From: Stercorarius parasiticus
Lineage: Eukaryota > Chordata > Aves > Charadriiformes > Stercorariidae
Assembly (NCBI GenBank): GCA_013396915.1
Contig: VWZL01001979.1
Span: 434,001 to 498,000 of the forward strand
DNA length: 64,000 bases
Direction: 5' to 3'
This document shows, piece by piece, positions 13,215 to 26,400 of this stretch. The position numbers were made by a program, and so were the translations under genes. The notes under the pieces are model-generated. The model had not been told where the DNA came from, ran no database searches, and saw nothing but the letters and a program-made list of their open reading frames with translations. Each line of letters opens with the position of its first letter. Within the stretch, counting starts at the first letter, position 1.

Positions 13215-14944
13215 CTTACACCCAATGAAGTTGCATAAACCTTAATACAAAGAAATGTATCTTCAAGTGAAGAAAATATTGAAGTATATTTACCTGGATT
13301 AATGCCTGATTATTATTTTAAACAAAGGAACTGGCTGATGTTAATCTAGAGCAAAACAATTATAGAGCACAAGCCTACCATGATTATCCAGATGTGCACG
13401 CCCCTACACAGTCAGAAAGCCTTGCTGATCACTGTAAGACTTGCAGAGGCATGATATATGCCTAGCAGTATGAATGCAGTGTGACAGCCTTTAAAAATAT
13501 GACACCTGCAGCATCGTTTAATCTGGAATCACACTGCATGCAAACAGAATGAATATCAAAAAATGAAGCCATCACTCTGACAGACTTATCTGTCAAATGT
13601 ATATGTATATTGTTTCTTTCTATGAATTTCTAATCTATGCATTTCCAAACACCTCAGTTTGAAATGTGGTTATCTTTTGAATATGACTTTATGCTGTTGT
13701 CTACAGGTCATTTAATCTCTCATTCTCTTAAAATGGAGGAAAGTGTAAATCATGGATGTTGCTAGAGAAAATACTACCCAAGGGTATTTCATATTAGCAT
13801 TGGCAACAGCTGATAATCATACGGATTTGCAATATCATATCATGATGCGCACTCTGTTGAGCTGAATTACTTATTTTCTGATTTTTTCTTTCTGTAAAAG
13901 AAGTTAGAAGATAATATTCCAGCTAGATTTACTCCTTGTGGGAGACTGTCATGCATTTTCAACAGAAAAGTTATAGACCATACTTTCTTTATGTAATATG
14001 AGGTGGTTTTAGTTACCTAGTACTTTTAGTTATATATAAGAAAACCATGAAAGGTCCCTACATGCATACGTAAGTTAAAAATAAGTTTGGATAACATTTT
14101 GGAATGTGTTTTTGACAATTCAGAAGCACAATATAAGAAGCTAGATAGTTCAAAGGGGCAGATCTTATGCCAGACTTTTTCATGATACCAAATACACTTA
14201 AAAAGATCATATCCCAAGAGATGATTAATCTCTGTTTGGCATAAAACCTGAAAAAGTCTAAACTGACTCAAAACTTTCCGCAAAGTTGGCCAACATTGTG
14301 AGGACTGTTCATTGTTATGCCAGATGTAGTCACCTTCTACAAAACTGGTTTGCTGACCATGGGAATCTTCATGGCACAGATTCGCATATACAGATGCCTT
14401 CTTATCCACAGCCATTCCCCATAACTCAAAAATATTCTTGAATTTAAGAGGAGGAAGTGGGCAGTGTATTTTGTACATCGTAATTTTCTATCATAGAATT
14501 CTACAACTACCTGGATTTTGTAATTTTAAACACAAGTCGTGCCTACTTTCTATGTAAAACATTGCATCTTGAGGTTTACTATTCAAATATACAGTTAAGC
14601 TGCAGCAAATGGGGCTCGCAATCCAAATTAGGTAGTTATGTCATCCAGGATGAATTGAGTGATAAATGATTTTCAGGTTATGTTGGCTTAGCTTGCTGTG
14701 GCTTTTCAGATTTGTCATTCACACTTCACCTTTAAAGTTCCTTAGACATTTTCTCAATGATCTTTTTTAATGCCGTTTCATGTAAGTAACAAATAATAAG
14801 CTTTTCAGAATGGATTTGAAACATCTGAATTTCTGTCATACATTTTCAATAAACTGACCCATTCAGAACTTACTTAAATAAAAATGAGTTTCAAGTGGCA
14901 TATTACCTTTTCCCCTATAATTAAAATAAAATTTAAATACATAC
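13215..14944. other. EYS intron sequence, no supported feature
   Basis: AT-rich intron. A 150-codon minus-strand frame at 14026-14478 has no motif or splice context and is judged accidental. Confidence 0.6.
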
Positions 14945-15023
14945 ATTAATATTTATCTCACATCTTGAGCCGGTCCATCCTGATTCACAAGAGCATTGAT
15001 ATCCATCAATGAGATCTATACAT
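14945..15023 (-). CDS. EYS: EYS internal coding exon: short EGF exon with two candidate donors
   Basis: On the minus strand the acceptor TTTGTATTTCAG precedes 15023. The 79 bases (phase 2 in, phase 0 out) read R-C-IDLIDGYQC-SC-ESGWTGSRC-EININ and end at AAT|GTATGT. Joined to the exon at 1682-1881 this gives EININ|ECESAPC, a perfect EGF linker and C1-C2 spacing, which is why I chose this donor. A second donor-like GTGAGA begins at 14961 on the minus strand. It would end the exon at 14962, and since the difference is 17 bases it would shift the frame when joined to the next exon. Confidence 0.9.
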
Positions 15024-15549
15024 CTGAAATACAAAATAGTGTTATTCAGATGAAGCTACGCAATTCTAGATTCGTCACTAGTAGTATCATTCCATACATT
15101 TCAAAATAGTGGTCTCATGTAACCTACTGAAATCCATAGCATTTTCAATTAATTTTAATAACGGGATTCAAATGTGTATATTATGGGTGCTGAGGGGTTT
15201 TATAAGGATACTGATTCTCATATTAAAAGACATCTTCCCATTTCAACCTGTTGGCACGAAACAGCTAAAGATTCACTTTTAAGTATATTAAACTCTAATT
15301 AATGCACATGTACTGAAAACTGGTTTATGGTAATGAACAAAAATGAAAGAGAAACCGAGAAAATGTAGTAGTATATTACATTAGCTTGAGCCGGCAACAT
15401 CTGTCATCTTTAAGTGTGCTTGTACTCTTACTTTATGGAAGAACATAATTAAAAGCATATTTATCAAACTTCCCATATCATTAAATCTTAAATATTGCTA
15501 GTTAGGTACATTATTGTCGAGATAATAATAGTTAAATAAAAATAGCCAC
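15024..15549 (-). other. Short EYS intron (526 bp)
   Basis: Intron between the exons at 15550-15721 and 14945-15023. It is AT-rich with no repeat visible. It begins with the weak donor GTGGCT and ends with ATTTCAG. Confidence 0.85.
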
Positions 15550-15721
15550 CTTCCATGAAGACAAGGATCTGGCAAGCATTCATTAACATTTATCTCACAG
15601 TTTGTTCCAATAAAACCTCTCCTACAGTGACACTTATAGGAACCGATGTCATCAATGCAACTTCCATTGTTGAGGCAAGGAGCAGACATACATTCATCTA
15701 TATTTACTTCACATCTGTCAC
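15550..15721 (-). CDS. EYS: EYS internal coding exon: one whole EGF plus the start of another
   Basis: On the minus strand the acceptor TTTTCTACACAG precedes 15721. The 172 bases are phase 1 in and phase 2 out. The reading is GDRC, then [38 protein letters not shown], then [16 protein letters not shown]. The joint FTG|GDRC completes the previous module without a break. The short loop CLHGRC with the next exon is a recognisable feature of human EYS. CMSAPC fits O-glucose and CLNNGSC fits O-fucose. The donor reads GGAAG|GTGGCT, which departs from consensus at +4 and +5, yet no better in-frame GT is close by. That makes this the weakest splice site of the set. Confidence 0.93.
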
Positions 15722-16357
15722 CTGTGTAGAAAACAGAAGATAACAACCAAGCTTTAAATTCTAAACGCAAACCAGCTCACGGTTTATTCATTAATATTAA
15801 TAATTCCAGATAAACTGTTTTATTTACACACATTGCTCATATTGTTCATTATATTAATCAATAAAGAATATCCCACTGGGATTACCTACAGGTGCAAATG
15901 CCCAAAAGAATGGTTATATTGCAATATATTACAATGATAACATCTGTATTGTGGCAAGGCAAGAAGGCTTTGAGGGTCAACTTGCAATTAAAATAGTTTA
16001 ATGGAGAAACTGAAATTTCAAGAGGAATTTTTATACACTGTTTTTAGAAAGATGAGTAGCACAGGTTTCCTATAAGGAGAATACAGAATTAAAATGGTGC
16101 GTGTCTTGGTGGTGATCTAACTGTGATACTTAGTTTCTCAAAATGAATTTTTGAGAAAAGCTTTCAGTAAATGATGTAAGATGCAGAATTCTTTGAAATC
16201 TTTTTGAAGACATTCATTATGAGAGATACGGTGGTGCACTTTTCTGCTTGTAATTTTCCTGCAAATTAGTGCCACACATCTTCCAATAAACATCTCAAAG
16301 TACTTTACAAAATACTAATTGACAGCTGACATGTACCTAGGTCTCTTTGTAGGCAGC
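15722..16357. other. EYS intron sequence, no feature seen
   Basis: Acceptor-proximal end of the 19.6-kb intron. Apart from the pyrimidine-rich acceptor next to 15721 nothing is recognised. Confidence 0.65.
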
Positions 16358-16924
16358 TACTGCCCACTGCCTGGTAGGCAGCTAAGCCCCACACAGCTTG
16401 CTCCCCCGGAGTGGGACAGGGGAAAGGGAAAGGTAAAAGTGAGAAAACTCATGAGTCAAGATAAAGACAGTTTAATAGGTAAAGCTAAAGCTGTGCACGG
16501 AAGCAAAACAAAATAAGGAATTTGTTCACGGCTTCCCATCATTCAGCCATCTGCAGGAAAGCAGGCCTTCAACACGCATTACAGTTACTGGGGAAGAGAA
16601 ACGCCCTAACACTGAAGGGTCTCCCCTTTCTTCTTCTCCACAGCTTTTATTACTGAGCACAACGCCATATGGTTTGGGATCTCCCTTGGGTCAGTTGGGG
16701 TCAGCTGTCCCAGATGCGTCCCCTCTCAAATTCTTGTGCACCCCCAGCCTACTCACTGGTGGGGCTGTGTGGGAAGTAGAAAAGACCTTGACACTGTTCC
16801 AGCACTGCTCAGGAATAATTAAAACATTGATGTGTTATCAACACTGTTTTGATCACAAATCTAAAACATAGCCCCATACTAGCTATTATGAAGAAATTTA
16901 GGTCTCCCAGCCAAAACCAGTACA
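16358..16924 (-). mobile_element. Solo LTR, classic avian ERVL-like family 3
   Basis: Read on the minus strand it starts TGTACTGGTTTTGGCTGGG at 16924 and carries the conserved blocks 'ttatcaacactg' (reverse), 'gggtcagttggggtcagctg', 'gcttttattactgagca' over the promoter region, 'gataaagacagtttaata', and 'gctaagccccacacagc'. This is a very common avian LTR. Its far 3' terminus (around 16358) is eroded, so no target duplication was found. Confidence 0.85.
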
Positions 16925-19900
16925 CTAGGGATAATGCAAGAACATTCTCCTGATTTTTCAGGTGTGTGGGCCAGGGCAGGTGTGGAGAAGAGAAAAGGAA
17001 TGCTTAAGACAAATGTCCTCCTCTGGAGCAGAGAAAGTGTCCAGAAGCCGAAGTTACATCAGTTCCTCTGGCTCTCTATTTCACAACAAAAATGAAAGGC
17101 ATTTTTTGCCTCTCGGTAATGAGGTATTTACTTAAGTATCTCAGTGTCAACTTAAAACCAGCTATTTTGTACACAAATGTGAGGAGTAAATGAAAAGTTC
17201 CTATAGGCTTTTGTCATTGCTATGCACCCAACTACTGGCAGCTTTTTAAAGCACGGAATTCATAGCAAGGAAGAAGCACAGAGATACCCCAAACTCTGTC
17301 TAGTCAATGTGTGAATATAGTGCCAAAGACCAAAATCAGACAATTGCAATAAATCTATTAACATGCTACAAATACTTACTTTAAGATCATGGGGAATGTT
17401 TTCATCTAGTGAAGATCAGTAGTATAATATTCAAATTAATATGCATGTTAGGCATGTAAAATTATTCTACACATTTGAAGGAATTGATTTTTCCACAAAT
17501 ATTCTCAGCCTCCTGATTGAGTCAAAGAGAATAAAACATCCTAGATTCTGTTTTGAAGTCTGTGGCCTCAGCCCCAGCAGCCCTAGACCACTGGTGTCAT
17601 GATCTAGTGGCAAGTGCACGATGGGAGATTGGACTTGGCAGGTAGCCCCTGGAAATTGAACTGAGAGGGGCTGCTGTACAATTCTGTATAGACCACATCT
17701 TGGTGCAGTGGTACTTGCACTATGCTAAGCTGTGTATTAGTGAAATGGGTAGTATTAATGTACACACTGCTGCGATGCTGCTTTTTGTACTATGTACTCT
17801 TACCAAAACAATACAACTTACTTTTAAAAACCTTACTTTCCTAGTTAATTACAGATGTTACTTAGGAGGTGCAAATCTGCATTTTAAAATTTAAAGGTTC
17901 TCAGTTCAAATTTAGTAATTTGCTTTTGATAATGGGATCTATGTTAAAGCAATAATAATTTAAAAAAAATAGTTTGAGTGTTTTACTAGTTTTTAAGGCA
18001 GATATTTCTGATCTTGAAGAAAGCAAACCCTAGAATAGCTCTGTTCAGGGGGTTTTTTTATTATTTAAAATAGTTTGCTTTATAAATAATCCAATGCCAT
18101 TCATTCGTACTGCTACCTTTCACTGCTGCTGTTTTCTATCCTCTGCATAGCTGTAATACATCCACCAAGGAAAATAAACCTGAAATCAAGTTACATTTTA
18201 TTTTAAAAAATAGTATATTGCTAGTAAGATACTTAAATATTAGTTCAGCAATATACCAGTAGCAGATTCCAAAATCATCTAATGAAATTTGATTTGACTA
18301 TAATCAACGCATTAGAAGCTTGGCTGTGATACCACTGTGGCTGCAGCCTTCCATTTGAAGAGGCTGACACATACTGATATATCGATTCTGAAAGACAGAT
18401 TAAGGGTTAAAGTAATCATTCATAATTGTTCCATATTCACATGTGCTTCCATTACTGCATAATCTGTTGAGAAAGGAAAAATTATAGTTCCTTTAGATGA
18501 GTTACATCTTGTAATTACATAGATTCTGATTTACATTCCTGACCCACTCTTATTTATGCTACATTGATCTACTATTTCAATGCGATTGAATAAATTTTTG
18601 CCTGAACAGCTCAAGGAATGCAATAGCAATGCAGTGGAAATTCATTACTTGATTGTGGGAAAAGAAGACTCAGTGCATAAATTTAATGCGTCAATAAATA
18701 ATTTAAAAAGTTATGTTTCAAAAGACAAGACATATTGGGAAAAACATACTTTGTATCTTCCTTTCATTCCTAGAAAAAAACGTACTATTATAACCTTGGA
18801 GAGTTTTAAAGACAGGTATCATTGCAGCATTTCTTTTGTAAAAAAAAATGTACTCAGAATTACTTACTCAGAACTACCCAATTGTGGAGAAATATTCAAC
18901 ATATACTAGATATAAAGAGATTTTCCTTTTCTGTAACTTGAAGACTTAAACTAGATATGACTGGTACCATACTTCTATGAGTTTATAGGGGATTAATTAT
19001 TCGGTTTTTTTAATCTCTTAATTTTTTTAAACTCACCATTCATTTAACAGTTGTCCTCATTACTGATATAACTCCAAGAAATATATAACAGTAAACAATT
19101 ATAAATCATCAACGGAAGTTGTGGAAAAACACTAGAATATGATACTTAACGCTGGTAGTTATTTGCAGCTTCAAAATCTTAATTTGTACACATAGAAAAT
19201 ATGCATTCGAACATGTTTCGTCTTGACCATGCTCAAGAATGGTAACTGAGCATTCTTAGCTGACTTTTTGCACAAGAGAAAAAAACCAAGAAAATAATAC
19301 AGAAAGAAATATAACAGCTGAGCTATCTGGGATCAAAAGCAATTTAAAGATAAACTGGTATATGGAAAAATAATGTATTAGCATTAAAGCATTAAAGCAA
19401 AAAAAGCTGGGATGAGTACTAGGTGAAAAATTTGTGTATTTTACCTATTACAGGAAGATGTGTAAAACTCGTCTTGAAAAAATATGGCATGACATCAAAT
19501 AATCTGTAATAATTTCTACCAGCTATAAATTTATTACTGTGGTTTTTGAAATACTTTCTATAATAAAGAAATTTTCTGAATACACATATGTACAAAATCA
19601 CATTGTAAATAAATCCTTTAGACTCCTTAGAAGACATTTTTCAGCAAAATTTATCTTTCATCTCTGATAAATTAACTTTCATATAATAAGCCCCAATCAT
19701 CATATTCTAATACAACTGTCTTACAAATCTAGAAATATGTTGCATCTTAAAATTAGTAACTGACTGCGAAGAACTAGTACTCATTTTGTCACAGTGACAT
19801 TAATCTTGTGAACAGCATAATGTCCTTTTTACATCATTTTAGTATTGCCTCATTCAGCCTGTTATCAGTAAATAAGCTGGAACAAAAGTTTTCTAAGCAT

Positions 19901-20799
19901 GCTGGATGAAAAACTAGGGTTGATAAGGTTGCTGAGACTGTTTTTTGTTGATTTCATCCTAAGAAAGATTTATTATAGCATAGTGACTAATATCAGAGGT
20001 CTAGATTTTCTATTTCTATTTTGTTTTGTGTCAGTATTAGATTTATTTCAGGCAGCTATTTCACCTTCCTTATATTAAGTCAAGTTAAATTTGTGCTGAT
20101 TGGACTGCAGAAAATGTAAGTGGTTGCAAACTATTCTGAAGTAAGTATTTTTTTCTTTGTTTAGGCAAGGTTCGATTTCCACTCTGGATGGGAAAGCGAA
20201 GAGAACTTTACAAGATAAGATTAGGTCACAAGCGACAAAGTAATTTAGACAAATTTGCTTGTTCTAAAACTTTTAAGATATTTGTTTTCATTAAATATCA
20301 ATTTTGGATCTTCGATATGTATGCATGGCTTTTGAGAATGGTATCTGCCTGTTTAACTTAACTTAAAAAAGAATGCAAGAACCAGAGGGATTAAATACAT
20401 AAATAAACATCACCTTTAGCTTGTACTGTCTGTTATTTAGATATTCGAACTCTAGACTGTTGCATGATGCATAAGAAGCAGCAATCTACCTACGCAAATT
20501 ACTTCTTGCCTTATTGCTGTGTCTAGTTATAGAGAGCATCAGATCAAGCATCAGATCTTGGTGATTTGAACACTTTCTGCTCGAAACAATAGATATTTAA
20601 AAATCCATAATCTTGTGACAGGTGAAAAGGCACACACCATATAGAGGGTCTAGAATTTAATGACAGTCCTATTGATTTTTTAACAGTCTGGTAGTCAAAA
20701 TGATCAATACTGAAAAGCACTGATATTAAAATGGTTAAGATGGTTATACCAAAAATCCCAGCACACCTTGCCACTATCTAACCCTTTCTACTGATGGGG
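16925..20799. other. EYS intron sequence, no supported feature
   Basis: AT-rich intron. A patch at 17560-17700 is less AT-rich and may be an unrecognised old repeat. The 109-codon plus frame at 18580-18909 shows no domain and no coding context. Confidence 0.6.
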
Positions 20800-21310
20800 T
20801 GCTCAGGCTTGAAATGTCCCCGCGGTTCTAAAGTGTGACACTACAGTTTTCTCATGAAAATTGTAGATGGGGGGTGGACAGAGGGGCATTGCAAGGATTT
20901 GCTGGCATCTTGACATCTTTGCCAGGATGACTGTGATGTGCCCGGTGGGCGATTTCTTTCTTCTCTTTGTTTGAAGGAACATGATGTTGATACTTTTTTC
21001 TTACCCTAGTCTTGGGCTCTGCTTTGGTTTCCCTTTATACCTTTCCCGGTCACAGCCCCCTTCCTTCTCCCAGGATGTCAGCTGCAGCCTGGCTGTGGCC
21101 CCCAGCCCCTGGCACACAAAGGGCTATGATTTGGCAGACAGTGACTGGGGGTCAGGGTGACGCCCGTCCCCAGCAGGGACCATCCCCAGAGCCGAAGCTG
21201 GAGCAGAGGAGGCAGCACAGGGGTTAAACCAGCGACACCCAGCTTAGGCCATGGAAAGGCTAAGCCCCTGTGCTGCCCTGCACACAGAAGGGCATCCCCC
21301 TGCTAAGGGC
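20800..21310. other. GC-rich island inside the intron, unclassified
   Basis: Markedly GC-richer than its surroundings (for example around 21040-21290, with 'gcagcctggctgtggccccc'). It is not clearly any of the CR1 or LTR families found elsewhere here. Sharp edges against AT-rich flanks suggest an unrecognised inserted repeat; a retained regulatory island is the alternative. Confidence 0.4.
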
Positions 21311-22321
21311 AGAAATTGTATTTACTGGATTACAAAGTGACAAAATCAAGCTATACCTAAAGACACCACAGTTTAGAATTATGATTCAGTTCACAGATGA
21401 ATAAACTTACAAAAAGGGATGGAGAACAAGATAAATCTGAAGACAGTGCAAGTAAAATCTATTAAGTCATGTCGGAATATTGGAAACATCATGACAAAAA
21501 TGTCAGAGTTGTCAATATTGCCAGAGGAGGTCTCACTGTAGCTGGGCAAGCTGCAAATATCAATTCAATATTATGACATTTTAAATGATTTTAAGAACAT
21601 AATGTTTAGTATGAGCAATTACTTTGTTAAAATTGAGAAAAACTTTTAAAGCTAAAAGATAACTGAAAACTTGTAACTGAAAGACGAACTTTTAAGAAGC
21701 AGTGTCTCTCATTTGAACTAATACAGTTCAAGACAGACAAAAGAACTGTGTTGATATGATGTATGTTATATATAATGTATATATTTCATATATTGCATAC
21801 ATATATGAATATAAACATTCTTAAAGAGGAATACCCATGGTTTTTTTCAGTATAGTCACTGTTTATTAGCCATTTTAATTTTAACATTTTCATATAAAAT
21901 GTACCATAAAAATAAAATTAAGTGAAATTGGAGAGCTGCACTATGTGGTAAAGGCACCAAGAAAAAGATGTTTTAGCATCACCCCAAAATAATATAAGTA
22001 TAGCTCTGTTTAAAAAAAAAAAAATTCACATTTACTTCCTTATCACTCTATAATCTGAATGCCTCCAGAATATACTAATATTATTATGATTATTATTATA
22101 GCTTTTGATTTTCCTCTCTATTTGGCATCTTTTATGTAGTCTGTAATAGTCTTATTTAAGACTCAAGCAGAGCAGTTACACATTTTTACAGTCAGTTTAC
22201 TGTATTGCGAAAAACTCAACTTGTTTTTCTCTTCTTGGGACACAACGAATCATACTTACTACTAATAAAGTAATGTATTGTTCATGTTACAGTTCAAATG
22301 TCCCATCAGAAATGAAAACAA
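21311..22321. other. EYS intron sequence, no feature seen
   Basis: AT-rich, with an A-run near 22010 and TTA-type low complexity at 22078-22100. Confidence 0.6.
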
Positions 22322-22446
22322 TACTGTCCTAGGAGGTTTTCCAGACCCAACTGGACGAAACCCTGAGCAGCCTCCATACCTAACACCGCTTTCAGTGGTT
22401 GGGCTAGAGACCTCAGAAGGTCCCTTCCAACCTGAATTATTCTGAT
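22322..22446 (+). mobile_element. CR1 LINE, short 3'-end fragment
   Basis: Contains 'aactggacgaaaccctgagc', 'ttgggctagagacctc' and 'aaggtcccttccaacctgaa', ending 'ttattctgattc'. This is the terminal part of a CR1 copy truncated to about 125 bp. Confidence 0.85.
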
Positions 22447-24393
22447 TCAAGAATGAAATTTCACCCAGTAGCTTGATCTGGTAGCCTGGTTAACGGCAAA
22501 ATGCATGGGATCGAAAGTATACAATGGGTGCATAGAAGCCGATGACAATGCAACAAGAATTTGATTATGGTTAAATGCAAAATTTTTTGTGAATAGCATG
22601 TATTTCATCATAGCCTAATAAATGTCATAATTCTTACATAAAATTCACTCTGGTCAAATTCAACCCCCCTCAAAAAAATCCAAAAAGAAAGTATGTAAAA
22701 AGGTAGGCTCCTTGTTTTCCTATTTAGATTGACGGTAATCACACACTGAGACTCCATGCAGGCAAGCAGAAAGCACAAACACTTGGAAATAATCTTAATA
22801 ACTGGAAATAATCCTAATTACTGATGAGAAAATTTATTAGTTAGAATGCAGGTATGCCTTGGGTAGTATATTTAGGCACCAATGTTTGGTTCATTTAATT
22901 ACTATTGCACAACACCTTCACTATTTGTTTCAAATGAGAACTTGGCAACTTAGAATAGTACTTTAGGCTGACTGCAGAGAAATAAAACAGATCCAAGTCA
23001 TGTAATCAGTGAGACACAGAGAGTTCCCCAGACATATTTCCACTGCAAACTAGAAAAAGACCATTGGAATGGCTACTAGATTCTTAGCATGAAAGGTAAA
23101 CACATTCTACTTCAGTGAATACTCTTCATGAAGTCATCTACTTCTCTGAATCCTGTTGAGGATAAGAGACAGAGATTGCTGGCAGAGATAGCTACAGAGA
23201 ACCAAAAAATTCCATGATGCTATCATGGTCATGCTTTTCAGAAATAAGCAGCACAACTTCACAGTAACTGTTCTAACATACAGCATGTTGAGTTCTGCTA
23301 AGTGAAACCATCAATCACCAGTCATTGCTTTAGATATTTATTGCTGTGACTGATTGAAACATCCACAGGTTTTTAAGTGATGAATTGCATGTTTTTATCT
23401 AACTAGTTCCTAGTCATGAATTTTTGAGTACATAGCAAAAAAACCACACCATCAGAAATAACTATTAAAATATTCTTATTTCATTTGTAACATTATCTTT
23501 TAGAAATACTACGGTAATTTAATATAAAAGATTTAGACATTAAATACATTTACAACTTGCACAAAGCTCAAAGAAATATCACAGAATCACAAAAGAATAG
23601 ACTGGCATTATGATGCATAATGTTCCTCTGTGGTGTTCCAGCATTAAAGCTACTTAAAAGTTCCTTTGTCACAGTATTTGTAGCAGAGCAATTTGTGTGG
23701 AAATTGAGATTTCAGTCCCCTGGGCTTTGGTAACTCCTAGAGAATAGAAACTCCTTTAAAGCATGCACAGTGGCATACTTGAATACATTCAAAGACCCCT
23801 CCAAAGTTACACTTGCTGAAAAGTACAGGGACTTTCCTAGCTAGCAGTAACAGCTCAGAAACAACTCTTAACAGATGCACCAGGGTTTTCTCAAATTTGT
23901 TACAGGTATAACGTGAAGCACTGATTTTGGTTCTAGAAGCCCTAGATAATTTAAATTCTCATCTAATAGCTTACCATAACAGGTAAGATCTAGATATAAT
24001 CACTTGCCCACACGCTCTCTGGTGTTCTCACTGGACAGTCCTATCCCCTAAATTCTGCATTTCAAGCAGCTCAGAAAATCCTCAGGGAAGGATTCTACAT
24101 CTGCTTTACCCTAGAACACTGATCGGATAGATTATATTTATGAGAAGGTAAATTAGGATGTTATCAATTTCAGTTACTATCTGTTTTGCTGGGGATTGTC
24201 TCAGTTTTATTAAATGTTCCTGTCCTGTTCAATAGCATGTGTGTGTCCTAGGAAAGATACTTACACGGTATATATAGTACCATGATCAAAAACATAAGCA
24301 AACCACAGAACTTCACAGCAGCACTTCCATAATTAAGATACAATGTTTAACAGTCATTCTGTTCGTGTGAGGCATGGTTTCCTGGAGGAAGGG

Positions 24394-24431
24394 ATTATTA
24401 TTACTACTACTACTACTCCCACTACTACTAT
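24394..24431. repeat. Trinucleotide microsatellite (TTA then TAC units)
   Basis: Direct reading: 'attattattactactac' continuing with ACT units, interrupted once by CCC. Confidence 0.9.
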
Positions 24432-26052
24432 AATTACTTTGATTACCACTTTATTGGAATGAGAGAAATAACAAGAACGGTGCCAATATTCTTGGGAGCC
24501 TCAGCAAAATCCATTCCTTTGAGAGAGGCAACCAGCCTTTCCATGAAATCCACATGGGAAGTCAGGTACTGAAGGACTTCAGAAACTAGAAAACTGAGAA
24601 AAGAACTATCAGCACATGTCTAGGTAGCACAATGCTGTAGAGTGTTAGAGTCCCTAAGAAAGATGTGCAAACCAATAGCTCTGGAAGGCCAAAAGCACTT
24701 CAGCCATGTTAGTATGGCATTGTATCTGTCTTTACAACCATGCCTCTAAAGAGAACTAATTAGCCTGCGGCTGACACCATTCTGATACAGCTACATTATT
24801 TTTTTTGGCCATTCAATCTACCTTGCAGAGTTTTAACTGTGATGTATAGTATGCTTACTGCTGTTAGCTGCATGAGTCTAGTAGATCACTTTCCTCTATT
24901 TTCACTAACAAATTAAAAACCTGTTAGAGAATGTGTGAGAGGATACAGCACCATAATCTTACACTATGTGCAAGAATCAGATTCAAGACTTTTTTCTGGT
25001 CAATATGGAGTAACACATGCAAAAAGAACCAGAAGTTATTCAAAACTCTTTTTAATGTTGCATTTAGTAACCTCTATGAAGGTGCAGGAAACTTGGACAA
25101 AACTGTGTGAGAATCAAATCGAGATTTTCTCCCAATCCATGATACCACTTTAGGCAATGGGTATAAGTCCTAACATGTCATGACTGCATGAGCAGTGCCC
25201 TTTTTAATCATTATAAAGTGGTGTCTTCTACATTGATGCTATTCATAAATAACACGCTGTTTCTTTTCAGCAGTCAAAATAAGCAGAGCTTGTTCTAGTC
25301 CTCTTTTACTGACTCCTATAAATCCAGGAAAAGAAGCTGGTTTTGTTTGAAGATAAATAGTAATTAACTGTACAACACATTGGTGAAATCACCTTAGAAC
25401 TGCTATACTAAATACATTCAAATTAGACAGTAATGAGCATGAAGAACAAACACTTCACATTTAGATATTCTTTGCCAAAAGACAAGGATTTTCCTCCCTA
25501 AAGGCACAGATCTGTAACCCAAAACAATTATATTTTACTAAACAAGGGGACTGTACTGTCATCCAAGTTCCTAATCACCAGATTTAATTTGTATACACAG
25601 TGAGAGTTGCTGTTGCCAAACACTCATTATGAATGGACTGTAGCACAGCATAGTTTGAGCATAATCTGCACAAAAAATTAGGTGGTTATTGACTTTGTCT
25701 CCTTAAGGACCAGAGACTTTGCATGCACTATAGAGACCTTTCTTACCAATAGAATTCTTAGCTGTTCAGTAACTTCACTGCTTTGAAACCACAAATACAT
25801 TTCTCAAGCTTCCTAGTTAGAGGTCACTGCTATATGGTATAGTAACCTTTACAGACCACATAAAATAAATGTTTGCTCAAAAAAGAAAATATGTACTGGA
25901 CTATCTTCTCCTGTCACTGAAGCTGTAAATACAAGACTGGAAATCAAATCACCGAAAGGTCACATCCAAATAGCTAACTTGGATAACAAAGGTTAGACAC
26001 GATAATCTAAGTTGGTTTCTGATGTGGTATACAGAACACGGGGCTAAACACA

Positions 26053-26078
26053 AATTCTTGTATTCAATTCTTGTATTC
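26053..26078. repeat. Tandem pair of a 13-bp unit
   Basis: AATTCTTGTATTC occurs twice back to back without mismatch. Confidence 0.9.
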
Positions 26079-26094
26079 ATTTCCTGTAATTCAG

Positions 26095-26400
26095 TTCAGG
26101 AACCCTGAACTCAAACCCTGTGGGCTGCACCTGAGGGCGCTGAGAAAGCAGGCTTTCATGCTTGGAAGGCTGCTTTCTATCATGCCTGAAAGGCCATAGA
26201 AACTGGGGAAAGTCCCCAGTGACTAAGGAAGGCAAACACTGCCCTTATCTCTCAAACAAAGCCAAAAGGATGATCTGGGAAACTACAGGCCAGTAAGCCT
26301 CACTTTAGTCCCTTGGAAGATCATGCAGTGAAAACTCTTAGAAGCCATTTCTAGGCAACAGAAGGAAAAGAAAGTGACTAGGAACAACCAGCGTAAGTTG
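26095..26400 (+). mobile_element. CR1 LINE, older copy, left part
   Basis: Internal CR1 sequence: 'gatctgggaaactacaggcc', 'agtaagcctcactttag' and 'tcatgcagtg', ending 'aacaaccagcgtaagttg'. The expected continuation ('ggtttatcaagggaaaa') is found only at 27771, after an LTR and another CR1 copy. These are therefore two halves of one disrupted element. Confidence 0.82.

Larger units (their letters stand above)
22447..26094. other. EYS intron sequence with a few short tandem repeats
   Basis: AT-rich intron. A 20-bp period duplication (ggaaataatc-type) lies at about 22782-22820, a TTA/TAC microsatellite at 24394-24431 and a 13-bp tandem pair at 26053-26078. No gene was recognised. Confidence 0.65.

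Noticed and set aside
14026..14478. 150-codon minus-strand open frame on the gene's strand
   Set aside because: It lacks EGF cysteine spacing and fits no splice phase. The exons at 14945-15023 and 1682-1881 join perfectly without it.
18580..18909. 109-codon plus-strand frame
   Set aside because: No recognisable motif, no neighbours, AT-rich composition. Judged accidental.
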